A stretch of DNA of 17,556 bases from assembly GCA_905198825.1 (NCBI GenBank), contig CAJKEF010000007.1:1-17556 (forward strand). The letters are read 5' to 3'. The notes below the pieces were generated by a model, which saw only the letters and a program-made list of their open reading frames with translations, had not been told where the DNA came from and did no database searches. Shown one piece after another: positions 1 through 5,917 of this stretch. Numbering within the stretch: position 1 is the stretch's first letter; every line of letters starts with the position of its first letter. The DNA comes from an uncultured Collinsella sp. (GTDB lineage Bacteria > Actinomycetota > Coriobacteriia > Coriobacteriales > Coriobacteriaceae). The position numbers were made by a program, and so were the translations under genes.

Positions 1-39
1 CCCGCCGGCAACATCGCCGGCTGGCGCCGTTTTTGAATG

Positions 40-95
40 TAGTCATCGGGGACGTTCTTAAACGACTAGTCATTAAAGAACGTCCCCGATGACTA
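40..95. repeat. Perfect 20-bp inverted repeat with 16-nt loop
   Basis: Arms at 40-59 and 76-95 are exact reverse complements over 20 bp and contain the core GGGGACGTTCTT. The 16-nt loop holds a second small palindrome, GACTAGTC (63-70). The related string GGAACGTCCCC recurs at 3915-3925 beside another repeat, which suggests a dispersed family. It lies beyond the 3' end of lacC and has no T-run beside it, so it is not a classical terminator. The pairing is plain; its function is unknown. Confidence 0.8.
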
Positions 96-102
96 ATGAC
101 TC

Positions 103-166
103 GAGCGTGGAAAATCTCCCACTTTGAGCTCGTATGGGCACCAAAAGCGGGAGATTATCCACGCTC
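103..166. repeat. Imperfect 23-bp inverted repeat downstream of lacC
   Basis: The left arm begins GAGCGTGGAAAATCTCCC at 103 and the right arm ends at 166 with its near-exact complement. Twenty-one of 23 positions pair, around a 17-nt loop (about 126-143). It starts about 20 bases past the lacC stop and would be the first strong structure in the lac mRNA 3' end. It may cap or terminate the transcript, but no U-tract follows on either strand. It could equally be a dispersed repeat like the hairpin next to it. Confidence 0.75.
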
Positions 167-188
167 ATTCTATTAGGAGTCGCAACCG

Positions 189-1124
189 CTACAACTCTAC
201 AACCTCAACGCTGTTGTAGATCTCGTCCCAGCGGTCCATGACCAGGTGGCCGGTCTTGGGATCCATGGCGTTGAGCTTGCCGCAGGTATTGGCAGTCTTG
301 AGCACCGTGACGTCGTCGGCACCAGCAGCAATGGCATGCGCAAAGCCGGCGATGGTCGAGTCGCCGGAACCCGTCGCGTTCACAGCCGCAATCGCGGGCG
401 TCTTGGCGCGGAACGCGCGGCCCTCGTGGAAGCCCACCGAACCGGCAGCGCCCATCGAAACAACGACCCAGGGAATACCGGCAAAGCGGCCATCGGCGGC
501 AAGCGCCTCGCGCAGGGCATCGACATCATCGGTCGTAAAGGACGTACCCAGCAGGCCGTTAATCTCGGTCAGGTTGGGCTTTACGAGCTCAGGCTTAGCG
601 TCGGACTCCAGCGCGGCCTCCAGCGATGCGCCCGAGGTGTCGAGCAGCACCTTGGCGCCCGCCTCTTCGGCGATCTTGACGAGCTCGGCATAGTAGCCGG
701 CATCGACGCCACGCGGCAGCGAGCCCGAAAGCGTCACAACGTTCGCCTTCGCTGCAAGCTCGGCGAACTTGGCCGTAAAGGCCTCGAGCTCGGCCGGGGC
801 AATCTGCGGGCCGCTCTCCAGCAGCTCGGTCTGATTACCCTCGTGCAGGATATTCAGGCAAATGCGCGTCTCACCGGCGATGGGCACAAAGTCGTTCTTG
901 ACGCCGTCGGCATCCATAAGCTCGGCCATATAGGCACCCATGTGGCCGCCAAGCAGGCCGGTCGCAAGCACATCGTCGCCCAACTGCAGCAGCACACGAC
1001 TCACGTTGAGACCCTTGCCACCAGCGGTCTTTTCGGGCGTCACGCGGTTAACATCGTCGATGACCAGCTTGTCGAGCTGATAGCGCGTATCAATCGACGG
1101 GTTCATGGTAACGGTCAGAATCAT
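189..1124 (-). CDS. lacC: Tagatose-6-phosphate kinase LacC (PfkB family)
   Basis: This is predicted to phosphorylate tagatose 6-phosphate to tagatose 1,6-bisphosphate in the cytosol, using ATP. The 311-residue length is normal for LacC and 1-phosphofructokinases. PfkB signatures are in order: MNPSID at 7-12, GGKGLN at 35-40, LSGSLPRG at 132-139, KPN at 182-184, and the catalytic/anion-hole motif TGSGDS at 251-256 with the likely base Asp255. The ATG has an AGGAG site 6 bases upstream. It is the last gene of the minus-strand lacA-lacB-lacC run, 86 bases after lacB. Sequence alone cannot separate tagatose-6-P kinase from 1-phosphofructokinase; position beside lacAB favours LacC. No aldolase gene (lacD) follows before the window ends. 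Confidence 0.92.
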   Translation of the reverse strand: MILTVTMNPSIDTRYQLDKLVIDDVNRVTPEKTAGGKGLNVSRVLLQLGDDVLATGLLGGHMGAYMAELMDADGVKNDFVPIAGETRICLNILHEGNQTELLESGPQIAPAELEAFTAKFAELAAKANVVTLSGSLPRGVDAGYYAELVKIAEEAGAKVLLDTSGASLEAALESDAKPELVKPNLTEINGLLGTSFTTDDVDALREALAADGRFAGIPWVVVSMGAAGSVGFHEGRAFRAKTPAIAAVNATGSGDSTIAGFAHAIAAGADDVTVLKTANTCGKLNAMDPKTGHLVMDRWDEIYNSVEVVEL

Positions 1125-1210
1125 ATTGAACTCCTGTTTAGAAAACCGGCCCGCGCCCCCTCACAGAAACGCGAGCCGTCAACGGACTAGTAAATTACGC
1201 CGGATACCCG

Positions 1211-1735
1211 CTAGTCATGGTATTCGCCGCGGTCCCACTTCTCCAGGAACTCGTCAAAGAAGTGCGGGTCAGCCTGAGCCTCGGCGTCGGCCTTGTTGCA
1301 GGCATCAATCTTGGCAATCAGGGCATCGTGCTCGGGGGTCTTCTCGTAGGGCTCCTCCAGGAAGGCAAGCATGATGTCAGCCATCAGGAACTCGCCGGTG
1401 ATCTTGCCGCCAAAGCCCACGATGTTGGCGTTGAGCTCGCGACGGGCATACAGGGCAGAGGTCATGTCGCGAACCAGGGCGCAGCGGGCGCCGGGAACCT
1501 TGTTGACGGCGTTGGTGATGCCGATGCCGGTGCCGCACAGGGCCACGCCAAAGTCGGCCTTGCCGCTGGCAACAGCCTCGCCCACGGCCTTACCGTAGAT
1601 GGGATAGTGCGTACGGGTGTGGCTGTAGGTGCCGCAGTCGAGCACCTTGTAGCCAGCCTGCTCCAGGCGGTCGGCCAGATAGATCTTCTCGTCCGTAACG
1701 ATATGGTCGCAACCGATTGCGATGGTCTTCTTCAT
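1211..1735 (-). CDS. lacB: Galactose-6-phosphate isomerase subunit LacB
   Basis: LacB forms a hetero-oligomer with LacA that converts galactose 6-phosphate to tagatose 6-phosphate. The 174 residues fit LacB (about 171). RpiB/LacAB-fold features seen are GCDH at 8-11, the catalytic-cysteine loop CGTGIGI from Cys67, Asn75, Arg89 and NAN at 102-104. LacB subunits keep the cysteine that LacA lacks, and that pattern holds here. An AAAGGA ribosome site precedes the ATG. It lies 63 bases after lacA and shares its strand, so co-transcription is likely. An RpiB ribose-5-P isomerase is the alternative, but pairing with a LacA-type partner makes LacB much more likely. Confidence 0.93.
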   Translation of the reverse strand: MKKTIAIGCDHIVTDEKIYLADRLEQAGYKVLDCGTYSHTRTHYPIYGKAVGEAVASGKADFGVALCGTGIGITNAVNKVPGARCALVRDMTSALYARRELNANIVGFGGKITGEFLMADIMLAFLEEPYEKTPEHDALIAKIDACNKADAEAQADPHFFDEFLEKWDRGEYHD

Positions 1736-1798
1736 CAGAACGTCCTTTCGTCTGAATTCACAAGTTGAGGTAGAAGTTCGAGTTCTCGGTGGCTCTCG

Positions 1799-2227
1799 TT
1801 AGGCCATCTTGTTGAGCATGTCGACACGGATCTGGTGACGGCCGCCGGCGTACTGGGCGCGCAGGAACTCGCGGGCGATCTTCTTGGCGACCTCGGTGCC
1901 CACAACGCCCGGGCCCATGGTGACCATGCGCGAGCCGTTGTGCTCGCGGGTCATGTAGGCGGAACGCTCATCGGAAATGTTGGCGACGACCATGCCCTTG
2001 ATCTTGACGGCGGCCATATAGGAGCCGACGCCGTACTTATCGAATGCAAATCCCTGGGAGTCCTTGTGCTCCAGCAGGTCCTTGGCAACGGCGGTGGCGG
2101 AATCGACAAAGTCCGCGGCAGGGGTCTCGGAATAGTCGACGACCTCGTGACCGTCGGCGATGAGCATCTCCTTGATGGACTCCTTCATCGACATACCGTC
2201 GGCATCGGAAGCGATTACAACCCTCAT
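1799..2227 (-). CDS. lacA: Galactose-6-phosphate isomerase subunit LacA
   Basis: LacA is the partner subunit of LacB in galactose-6-phosphate isomerase, the entry step of the tagatose pathway. The 142-residue length equals the classical Staphylococcus and Streptococcus LacA length. The C-terminal block GGRHQIRVDMLNKM and the middle segment SDERSAYMTREHN are characteristic of LacA. At the position of the LacB cysteine loop it reads FDKYGVGS, so it lacks the catalytic cysteine, as expected for LacA. A strong AGGAGG ribosome site precedes the ATG. This is the first gene of the lacABC operon, and the 303-base region upstream carries several TGTTC-type inverted repeats that may be LacR operators. 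Confidence 0.94.
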   Translation of the reverse strand: MRVVIASDADGMSMKESIKEMLIADGHEVVDYSETPAADFVDSATAVAKDLLEHKDSQGFAFDKYGVGSYMAAVKIKGMVVANISDERSAYMTREHNGSRMVTMGPGVVGTEVAKKIAREFLRAQYAGGRHQIRVDMLNKMA

Positions 2228-2321
2228 GACATCCTCCTTGAGAGATACGCAGGTGCGCAGTTTCTGTTTGGAAGTGTTGAATCGCGTTCAGGTCCGGGCA
2301 TCTGAATGTGCGGTTCTTCAC

Positions 2322-2397
2322 TGTTCATGTTTATTTGAACACATTCGAACAGAGACTGCAACAATAATTTGTTTGTCTTTGTTCTTTTTTGAACAAA
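2322..2397. promoter_or_regulatory. Cluster of TGTTC palindromes upstream of lacA
   Basis: Three related elements lie here. TTTGTTC-N6-GAACAAA is a perfect 7-bp inverted repeat at 2378-2397. TGTTCA-N8-TGAACA lies at 2322-2341, and CATTCGAACA at 2342-2351. The last matches 9 of 10 bases of a box found upstream of lacF (4425) and lacR (15400). DeoR/LacR repressors commonly bind repeated TGTT-type half-sites, so these are candidate LacR operators for lacABC. A possible minus-strand promoter (TTGCAG near 2355-2360) lies among them but is weak. Confidence 0.55.
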
Positions 2398-2467
2398 TAC
2401 CGTTCGCGGATGATTGGCGACCGTTTGGGCCCGGCGCGGACGTAGCGACCATGTGCCCAACAAACAA

Positions 2468-2500
2468 AAGGGCGGCCGAGAACGTATCTCGGCCGCCCTT
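2468..2500 (-). terminator. Rho-independent terminator of the membrane-protein gene
   Basis: A perfect 13-bp stem (arms 2468-2480 and 2488-2500, core GGGCGGCCGAG) closes a 7-nt loop. On the minus strand it is followed by CTTTTGTTTG. It lies about 30 bases past the stop of the gene at 2531-3538 and separates that gene from lacABC. Confidence 0.9.
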
Positions 2501-2530
2501 CGGCGGTATGCCCCGGTATATACAGCTGTT

Positions 2531-3538
2531 TTAGTTACTCGGACTGCCCGCCTTTTTGGTGCGCTTGGACGGAGCACTCAGAAAGCGGCCCGTTAAATAG
2601 CTCGCTGGACCGGAAATATCGATCCCCAGCAGCGTGTGTCCCAGCCACAGAAACGCCGCGAGCACCAGCAATGGGATAACACACGAGGTCACGATCATCA
2701 CGATGACGCCTTCGATCAGATCGGTCACCTGTTGCACAATCTCATCGGTCATCTGCTTGGCGCCGCTGGTCACCGACGTGACAAGACCCGAGGCGCCTTC
2801 GGCAAGCTGCTCAAGCACATTCTTGGACTCTGTGGACTCGGTCTTTTTCTTGCTTGCTTTGGAGCTGTCGCTATCTGCCGCATCCGCAGCCTTTTGCTGA
2901 GCTTGCTCAATACTTACGCGATACGTTTCATCGACCTTCTGCGACACCCATACGCTTGCAGGCACCAACACCATGCCAATTATGGCGACCACCAGCACAC
3001 GCGTTGCCACGCGGCGAATGACTGTGCTCGTGCTCCAGCGTCCGTGAATGCCAAGTGAGATCGCAAAGAGCACCAGCGCAAACGGGATCAGGATGCCCAG
3101 GCCAACCGACCACAAAATCGTAAGCAAATATTTCTCTAGGTATAGCACGGCAAGCACGATACCAAGGTTGCCTGAAAGCTGTGCGAGCTGCTCGGCGACT
3201 GGCGTTCCCGTATCGCCCGGCAGCGCAGTGATACCCGCAGATAGGGCGACGCACGAGGTCGTGAGCGCCAAAACGTTGCCCTTCTTTTGGTCGATAACCT
3301 CGATGGTGGAGTCCCATGTTTTGGTATCGGCGAAATGCGGACGAGCTACAAAGCCCGACAGCAGCGCCAGTACCACGAGCGCAACGATAAAGCCAATCTG
3401 TAGCTTTTTGTTTGCGCACACAATATCGGACAGGCTGGGCTGTAGCTCGGCTACCGTCGTATGCTCAGTTATCTGAACAGGACGCCCATGGGCCATCTCG
3501 TGCGCGTCTCTTTTTTGTATTGACCCGTTATCCGGCAT
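2531..3538 (-). CDS. Multi-span membrane protein of unknown function
   Basis: I do not recognise this 335-residue protein. The N-terminal ~45 residues are polar. Clear hydrophobic segments lie near 47-65, 123-143, 144-164, 179-198 and 277-300, with a weaker one near 89-107. Between the fourth and last clear segments is a charged, Ala/Ser/Lys-rich stretch (about 208-245), followed by a possibly amphipathic region at 246-276. The C-terminus is basic. No transporter signature or enzymatic motif is visible. The ATG is chosen because GAGGAGG lies 7 bases upstream; an internal Met15 has no such support. It has its own terminator and probably its own promoter (TATACT on the minus strand at 3577-3582), so it is likely a separate unit lying between lacA and lacF. 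Confidence 0.75.
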   Translation of the reverse strand: MPDNGSIQKRDAHEMAHGRPVQITEHTTVAELQPSLSDIVCANKKLQIGFIVALVVLALLSGFVARPHFADTKTWDSTIEVIDQKKGNVLALTTSCVALSAGITALPGDTGTPVAEQLAQLSGNLGIVLAVLYLEKYLLTILWSVGLGILIPFALVLFAISLGIHGRWSTSTVIRRVATRVLVVAIIGMVLVPASVWVSQKVDETYRVSIEQAQQKAADAADSDSSKASKKKTESTESKNVLEQLAEGASGLVTSVTSGAKQMTDEIVQQVTDLIEGVIVMIVTSCVIPLLVLAAFLWLGHTLLGIDISGPASYLTGRFLSAPSKRTKKAGSPSN

Positions 3539-3576
3539 TTGGATACCTCCTCATTCCGGCCTGTATTGCGGATGGA

Positions 3577-3582
3577 AGTATA
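3577..3582 (-). promoter_or_regulatory. Candidate -10 box of the membrane-protein gene
   Basis: The minus strand reads TATACT here, 5 of 6 bases of the consensus, placing a start about 30 bases ahead of the ATG at 3538. No convincing -35 hexamer stands at 16-18 bases. Support is limited to the -10 match and a sensible leader length. Confidence 0.4.
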
Positions 3583-3654
3583 CCCACCCAGCGAAAAACC
3601 GAACGGGAGGGCGTGCAGAAGCTCCATAACGCTGCTAGTCGAATAGTGCCATTT

Positions 3655-3876
3655 CAAAACTATGCCGGTTTACTACGGTAAAACCGATAGGACCGACCAC
3701 ATTTGCTATTAGCAGAAAATAACAAGCTTTCTACCTGCGGCTTTGATAACGCCGTTCTTTCCATAGTTGAAAGAATGCGATTCATCGTAGTAAACCGGCA
3801 TAGTTTTGTAACCGACAGGCCGAGTCGGCACCGCAGCAAACCTAATGACCCGTTTTCTTCCATCCTCAAAGGATCA
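3655..3876. repeat. 222-bp structured repeat element, copy 1
   Basis: It is bounded on the left by a perfect 23-bp inverted repeat (arms 3655-3677 and 3786-3808, beginning CAAAACTATGCCGG). The interior contains CTACCTGCGG at 3731-3740 and a small hairpin TTCTTTC/GAAAGAA (3755-3775). Thirty-five bases after the right arm comes a conserved 33-nt box (3844-3876) that begins AATGA and ends GGATCA. Copy 2 at 16734-16955 is exactly the same length with the same order. It lies between the lacF terminator and the membrane-protein promoter. It encodes nothing convincing. It may be a MITE-like repeat or a structured RNA; the strand is unknown. Confidence 0.8.
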
Positions 3877-3934
3877 AATGCATGGCAGGAGTGTCCCTAA
3901 CTGCGGCAGATAAGGAACGTCCCCAAGTGCCGGG

Positions 3935-3974
3935 TAAAAAGAAAAAGCCCTGTCGCGAGTTTGCGGCAGAGCTT
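3935..3974 (-). terminator. Rho-independent terminator of lacF
   Basis: On the minus strand AAGCTCTGCCGC (3963-3974) pairs with GCGACAGGGCTT (3945-3956) with one U-G wobble and one mismatch. It is followed by TTTTTCTTTTT. It starts 30 bases past the lacF stop. Confidence 0.75.
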
Positions 3975-4003
3975 TTGGAAGGGGACTTGGTTGTGAGGGC
4001 TCG

Positions 4004-4342
4004 TTAGGCGAGCTTGGCCTCGAGCTCGGCGATGCGCCTGTAGGCATCGATGGTAAAGCGGGCCTGCTTCTCCAAGATCATGGTGGTCATGAGAGTATCC
4101 TGAGCATGGGCCATGATGAAGGTCATCTCCATCTCGCCACCGCCGGCCTCCTGCGAAAGCAGCTTGGTCTGCGTGTCGTGGGCGCCGATAAGCGCATCGC
4201 TGGCATCCTTGTGCAGCTGTTCGGCCTTCTCAAAATCGCCCTCGCGAGCAGCATCGAGCGCTGCAAGCAGATCGGTCTGGGCGTCACCTGCGTATGCGAC
4301 AATCTCGAATCCAACCATCGAGATTTCTTCTTTGGTTGCCAT
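4004..4342 (-). CDS. lacF: PTS lactose-family enzyme IIA (LacF)
   Basis: This is a cytosolic phosphocarrier that takes phosphate from HPr and passes it to the IIB cysteine of the lactose permease. The 112 residues match the small, helical lactose/cellobiose IIA family. The signature MAHAQDTLM gives the phosphorylated His79, with Asp82 at the usual metal-binding position of the trimer. An AAAGGA ribosome site precedes the ATG. It is the only IIA gene seen, while two IICB permeases lie nearby, so it probably serves both. It may also be read through from the lacI gene 214 bases upstream, where no terminator is visible, besides its own promoter. It could belong to a chitobiose-type system, but linkage to lacABC and lacG favours lactose. 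Confidence 0.93.
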   Translation of the reverse strand: MATKEEISMVGFEIVAYAGDAQTDLLAALDAAREGDFEKAEQLHKDASDALIGAHDTQTKLLSQEAGGGEMEMTFIMAHAQDTLMTTMILEKQARFTIDAYRRIAELEAKLA

Positions 4343-4420
4343 ATTGCGTTCCTTTCACATATGAACCAATGGAGAGCATCGCGTCCGGGCATACGCGCTG
4401 CGTTCTGTATGACAGAAACA

Positions 4421-4450
4421 ATAACATTCAAACAAAAAGGAACAATGCAA
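4421..4450 (-). promoter_or_regulatory. lacF promoter overlapped by a LacR-type box
   Basis: On the minus strand TTGCAT (4445-4450) and TGTTAT (4421-4426) stand 18 bases apart and make a plausible -35/-10 pair. Between and overlapping them is TTGTTC-N5-TGTTTGAATG (4425-4445). The same arrangement, with the same spacing, stands upstream of lacR (15400-15420). A repressor bound here would block RNA polymerase. LacR is the candidate; this is inference from the shared box. Confidence 0.55.
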
Positions 4451-4464
4451 ACCGTTATTTCGAG

Positions 4465-4496
4465 CCGTGAACGGTCTTTTTTCGCCCGTGAACGGT
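4465..4496 (-). promoter_or_regulatory. Tandem ACCGTTCACGG boxes upstream of the lacF promoter
   Basis: On the minus strand ACCGTTCACGG occurs twice, exactly 21 bases apart (two helical turns), just upstream of the proposed -35 box. The 9-mer ACCGTTCAC also occurs once upstream of each lacE gene (5674-5682, 10640-10648). Position and phasing suggest an activator site, but the protein is unknown. Confidence 0.5.
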
Positions 4497-4556
4497 TTCC
4501 AAACCATTTCGAACAATATCAAACATGATTAACGGAAACCCAATCAGGACCGCACC

Positions 4557-5561
4557 CTAACGCAAATCGCGCACCGTATCGCCCTCTACGAGAACACCGG
4601 GGATCAGCATGTGCTCCACGCCAGACGCAACCCCCTCGGCACCGGCGATCTTATCGACTGCCCACATGCCGACACGCTTGTTGTCAAAGCGCACGGTGGC
4701 CAGGCGACGATCGGGCACGATGTCGCCCAGACTGTCATCAACACCCACCACGCTCACGTCCTCGGGCACGTGCTTTCCGCGCGACTCGAGTCCGCGAATG
4801 CAGCCGTAGGCCATGGCGTCGTTGGAAGCATAAATGGCCGTACAGGTCGGATCGTCCGCCAGAGCCTGACCGGCAGCATACCCGCTCTGTGCCGTCCAAT
4901 CGCCACGGATGAGTCGCGGTGGCTCAATGCCATGCGCGCGCAATGTCTCGCGCCACCCCTCCTCGCGCTGCATGCCCGAAAGCGAGCGCTCGGGACACGA
5001 GATAAAGTGCACGGTCTTGTGTCCCTGCCCCAGCAAGTACTCGACAACCTGGCGTGAACAATCGAACTGATCGTTATCGACCGTCGAGCACAGCGGGTGC
5101 TCCAGCATGGTAACGAGCACTGTCTGCATACCGGGCAGCGGCTCAAAGGTGCCAAAGTCCGCCGGCATGCGATTCATGATCACAACCATACCGTCCACCG
5201 GCAGTGCGCTCATGCGCGACGATGCGCTCTCGAGGGTATACGGATGCCCGTCTACTTTAGTGAGGGTGATGGCATAGCCATGTTTGTCGGCCGCGGCGGC
5301 AAAGCCCTCCATACGGTCGAGGTTGCCGGTACCGGTAATGTTGAACATGGCGACGCCGACGGTCTTAAACTTGCCGCGGCGCAGCGATCGACCGGCAAAA
5401 TTGGGGCGATACCCCAGCTCGCGCATGGCGGCACGCACGCGCTCCTTGGTCTCGGGGCGCACGCTGGGCGAATCGTGCACCGTACGCGAGACTGTCTGCT
5501 CCGAGACGCCCGCGAGACGCGCCACGTCCTTAACGGAAACCGATTTTTTAACAGCGGCCAT
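4557..5561 (-). CDS. LacI-family repressor, module 1
   Basis: This is a cytosolic transcription factor, 334 residues, the usual LacI-family length. The N-terminal HTH spans about 10-29 (VKDVARLAGVSEQTVSRTV). A hinge-helix segment, NFAGRSLRRGK, lies at 54-64. A periplasmic-binding-protein-like sensor fold follows to the C-terminus, with the family-typical end GVLVEGDTVRDL. It is divergent from the lacE-type permease at 5918 and is its likely regulator. A CG-centred operator-like sequence (5576-5592) stands 15 bases before its own ATG, which suggests autoregulation. The ribosome site is weak (AGAAAG). The recognition helix reads SEQ where the second regulator reads SLK, fitting the different operators. 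The effector is not predictable. Confidence 0.92.
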   Translation of the reverse strand: MAAVKKSVSVKDVARLAGVSEQTVSRTVHDSPSVRPETKERVRAAMRELGYRPNFAGRSLRRGKFKTVGVAMFNITGTGNLDRMEGFAAAADKHGYAITLTKVDGHPYTLESASSRMSALPVDGMVVIMNRMPADFGTFEPLPGMQTVLVTMLEHPLCSTVDNDQFDCSRQVVEYLLGQGHKTVHFISCPERSLSGMQREEGWRETLRAHGIEPPRLIRGDWTAQSGYAAGQALADDPTCTAIYASNDAMAYGCIRGLESRGKHVPEDVSVVGVDDSLGDIVPDRRLATVRFDNKRVGMWAVDKIAGAEGVASGVEHMLIPGVLVEGDTVRDLR

Positions 5562-5575
5562 AGGTCGATCTTTCT

Positions 5576-5592
5576 ATGTCAACGATGCCATT
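5576..5592. promoter_or_regulatory. LacI-type operator O3 at the module-1 lacI start
   Basis: ATGTCAACGATGCCATT matches 15 of 17 bases of the site at 5721-5737. It lies just upstream of the lacI start codon, where bound protein would block the gene's own transcription. A nested inverted repeat, GATGCCA-N4-TGGCATC (5584-5601), overlaps it. Confidence 0.6.
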
Positions 5593-5673
5593 AGTGGCAT
5601 CCTGCGCAGTCGTTTTTAACGCCTTCAAGTATATCCAACGCCTCCCCCACCATACGCTCACCACCCAAAACCT

Positions 5674-5682
5674 ACCGTTCAC
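5674..5682 (+). promoter_or_regulatory. ACCGTTCAC box upstream of module-1 lacE
   Basis: An exact copy of the 9-mer found twice before lacF and once before the second lacE, in the same orientation relative to the PTS gene each time. It lies upstream of both lacE-proximal operators, as an activator site would. Confidence 0.4.
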
Positions 5683-5719
5683 CGACATTTTTGCTTCCCC
5701 AAACGGCTTTTGGCGCCCA

Positions 5720-5737
5720 AATGTTAACGTTGCCATT
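5720..5737. promoter_or_regulatory. LacI-type operator O1, module 1
   Basis: AATGTTAACGTTGCCATT is centred on CG (5728-5729) with ATG/CAT outer arms, as LacI-family operators usually are. Its reverse complement matches the site at 5839-5856 in 17 of 18 bases. The centres are 119 bases apart, so looping between sites is possible. Confidence 0.65.
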
Positions 5738-5838
5738 GTGCAAACACAGAGCCACCGGGCGGCTCAAACGTTTACGCGCAAGGAATCGACGGTCCACAGG
5801 CACAGGGACCACCGGTTCGCGTCTTTTTTGTGTCGCAA

Positions 5839-5884
5839 AATGGCAACGTCAACATTTTGGCAACCAAACGTCAAAAGCTACCAT
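5839..5884 (+). promoter_or_regulatory. Operator O2 and candidate promoter of module-1 lacE
   Basis: AATGGCAACGTCAACATT (5839-5856) is the inverted near-copy of O1. Directly after it TTGGCA (5857-5862) and TACCAT (5879-5884) stand 16 bases apart and could be the -35 and -10 boxes. A repressor on O2 would then abut the -35 box. The operator is well supported by repetition; the promoter is weaker. Confidence 0.55.
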
Positions 5885-5917
5885 CGTTGCTAACCCACCG
5901 ACTCTTAGGAGTTTTGC

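Noticed and set aside
1..34. Terminator ending in TTTTT at 30-34
   Set aside because: GCCGGC repeats occur before the T-run, but no stem ends directly at it, and the relevant arm may lie outside the window.
3655..3808. Insertion sequence
   Set aside because: The terminal inverted repeats look transposon-like, but there is no transposase and no visible target duplication; a non-autonomous repeat or RNA fold fits better.
3660..3900. Small open frames on both strands inside the 222-bp element
   Set aside because: They use the inverted-repeat arms as coding sequence, lack ribosome sites, and are not preserved in the second copy.
5766..5773. AAACGTTT as a CcpA-type cre site
   Set aside because: Only an 8-base palindrome; the wider cre consensus is not met, and CcpA control is not established for this type of organism.
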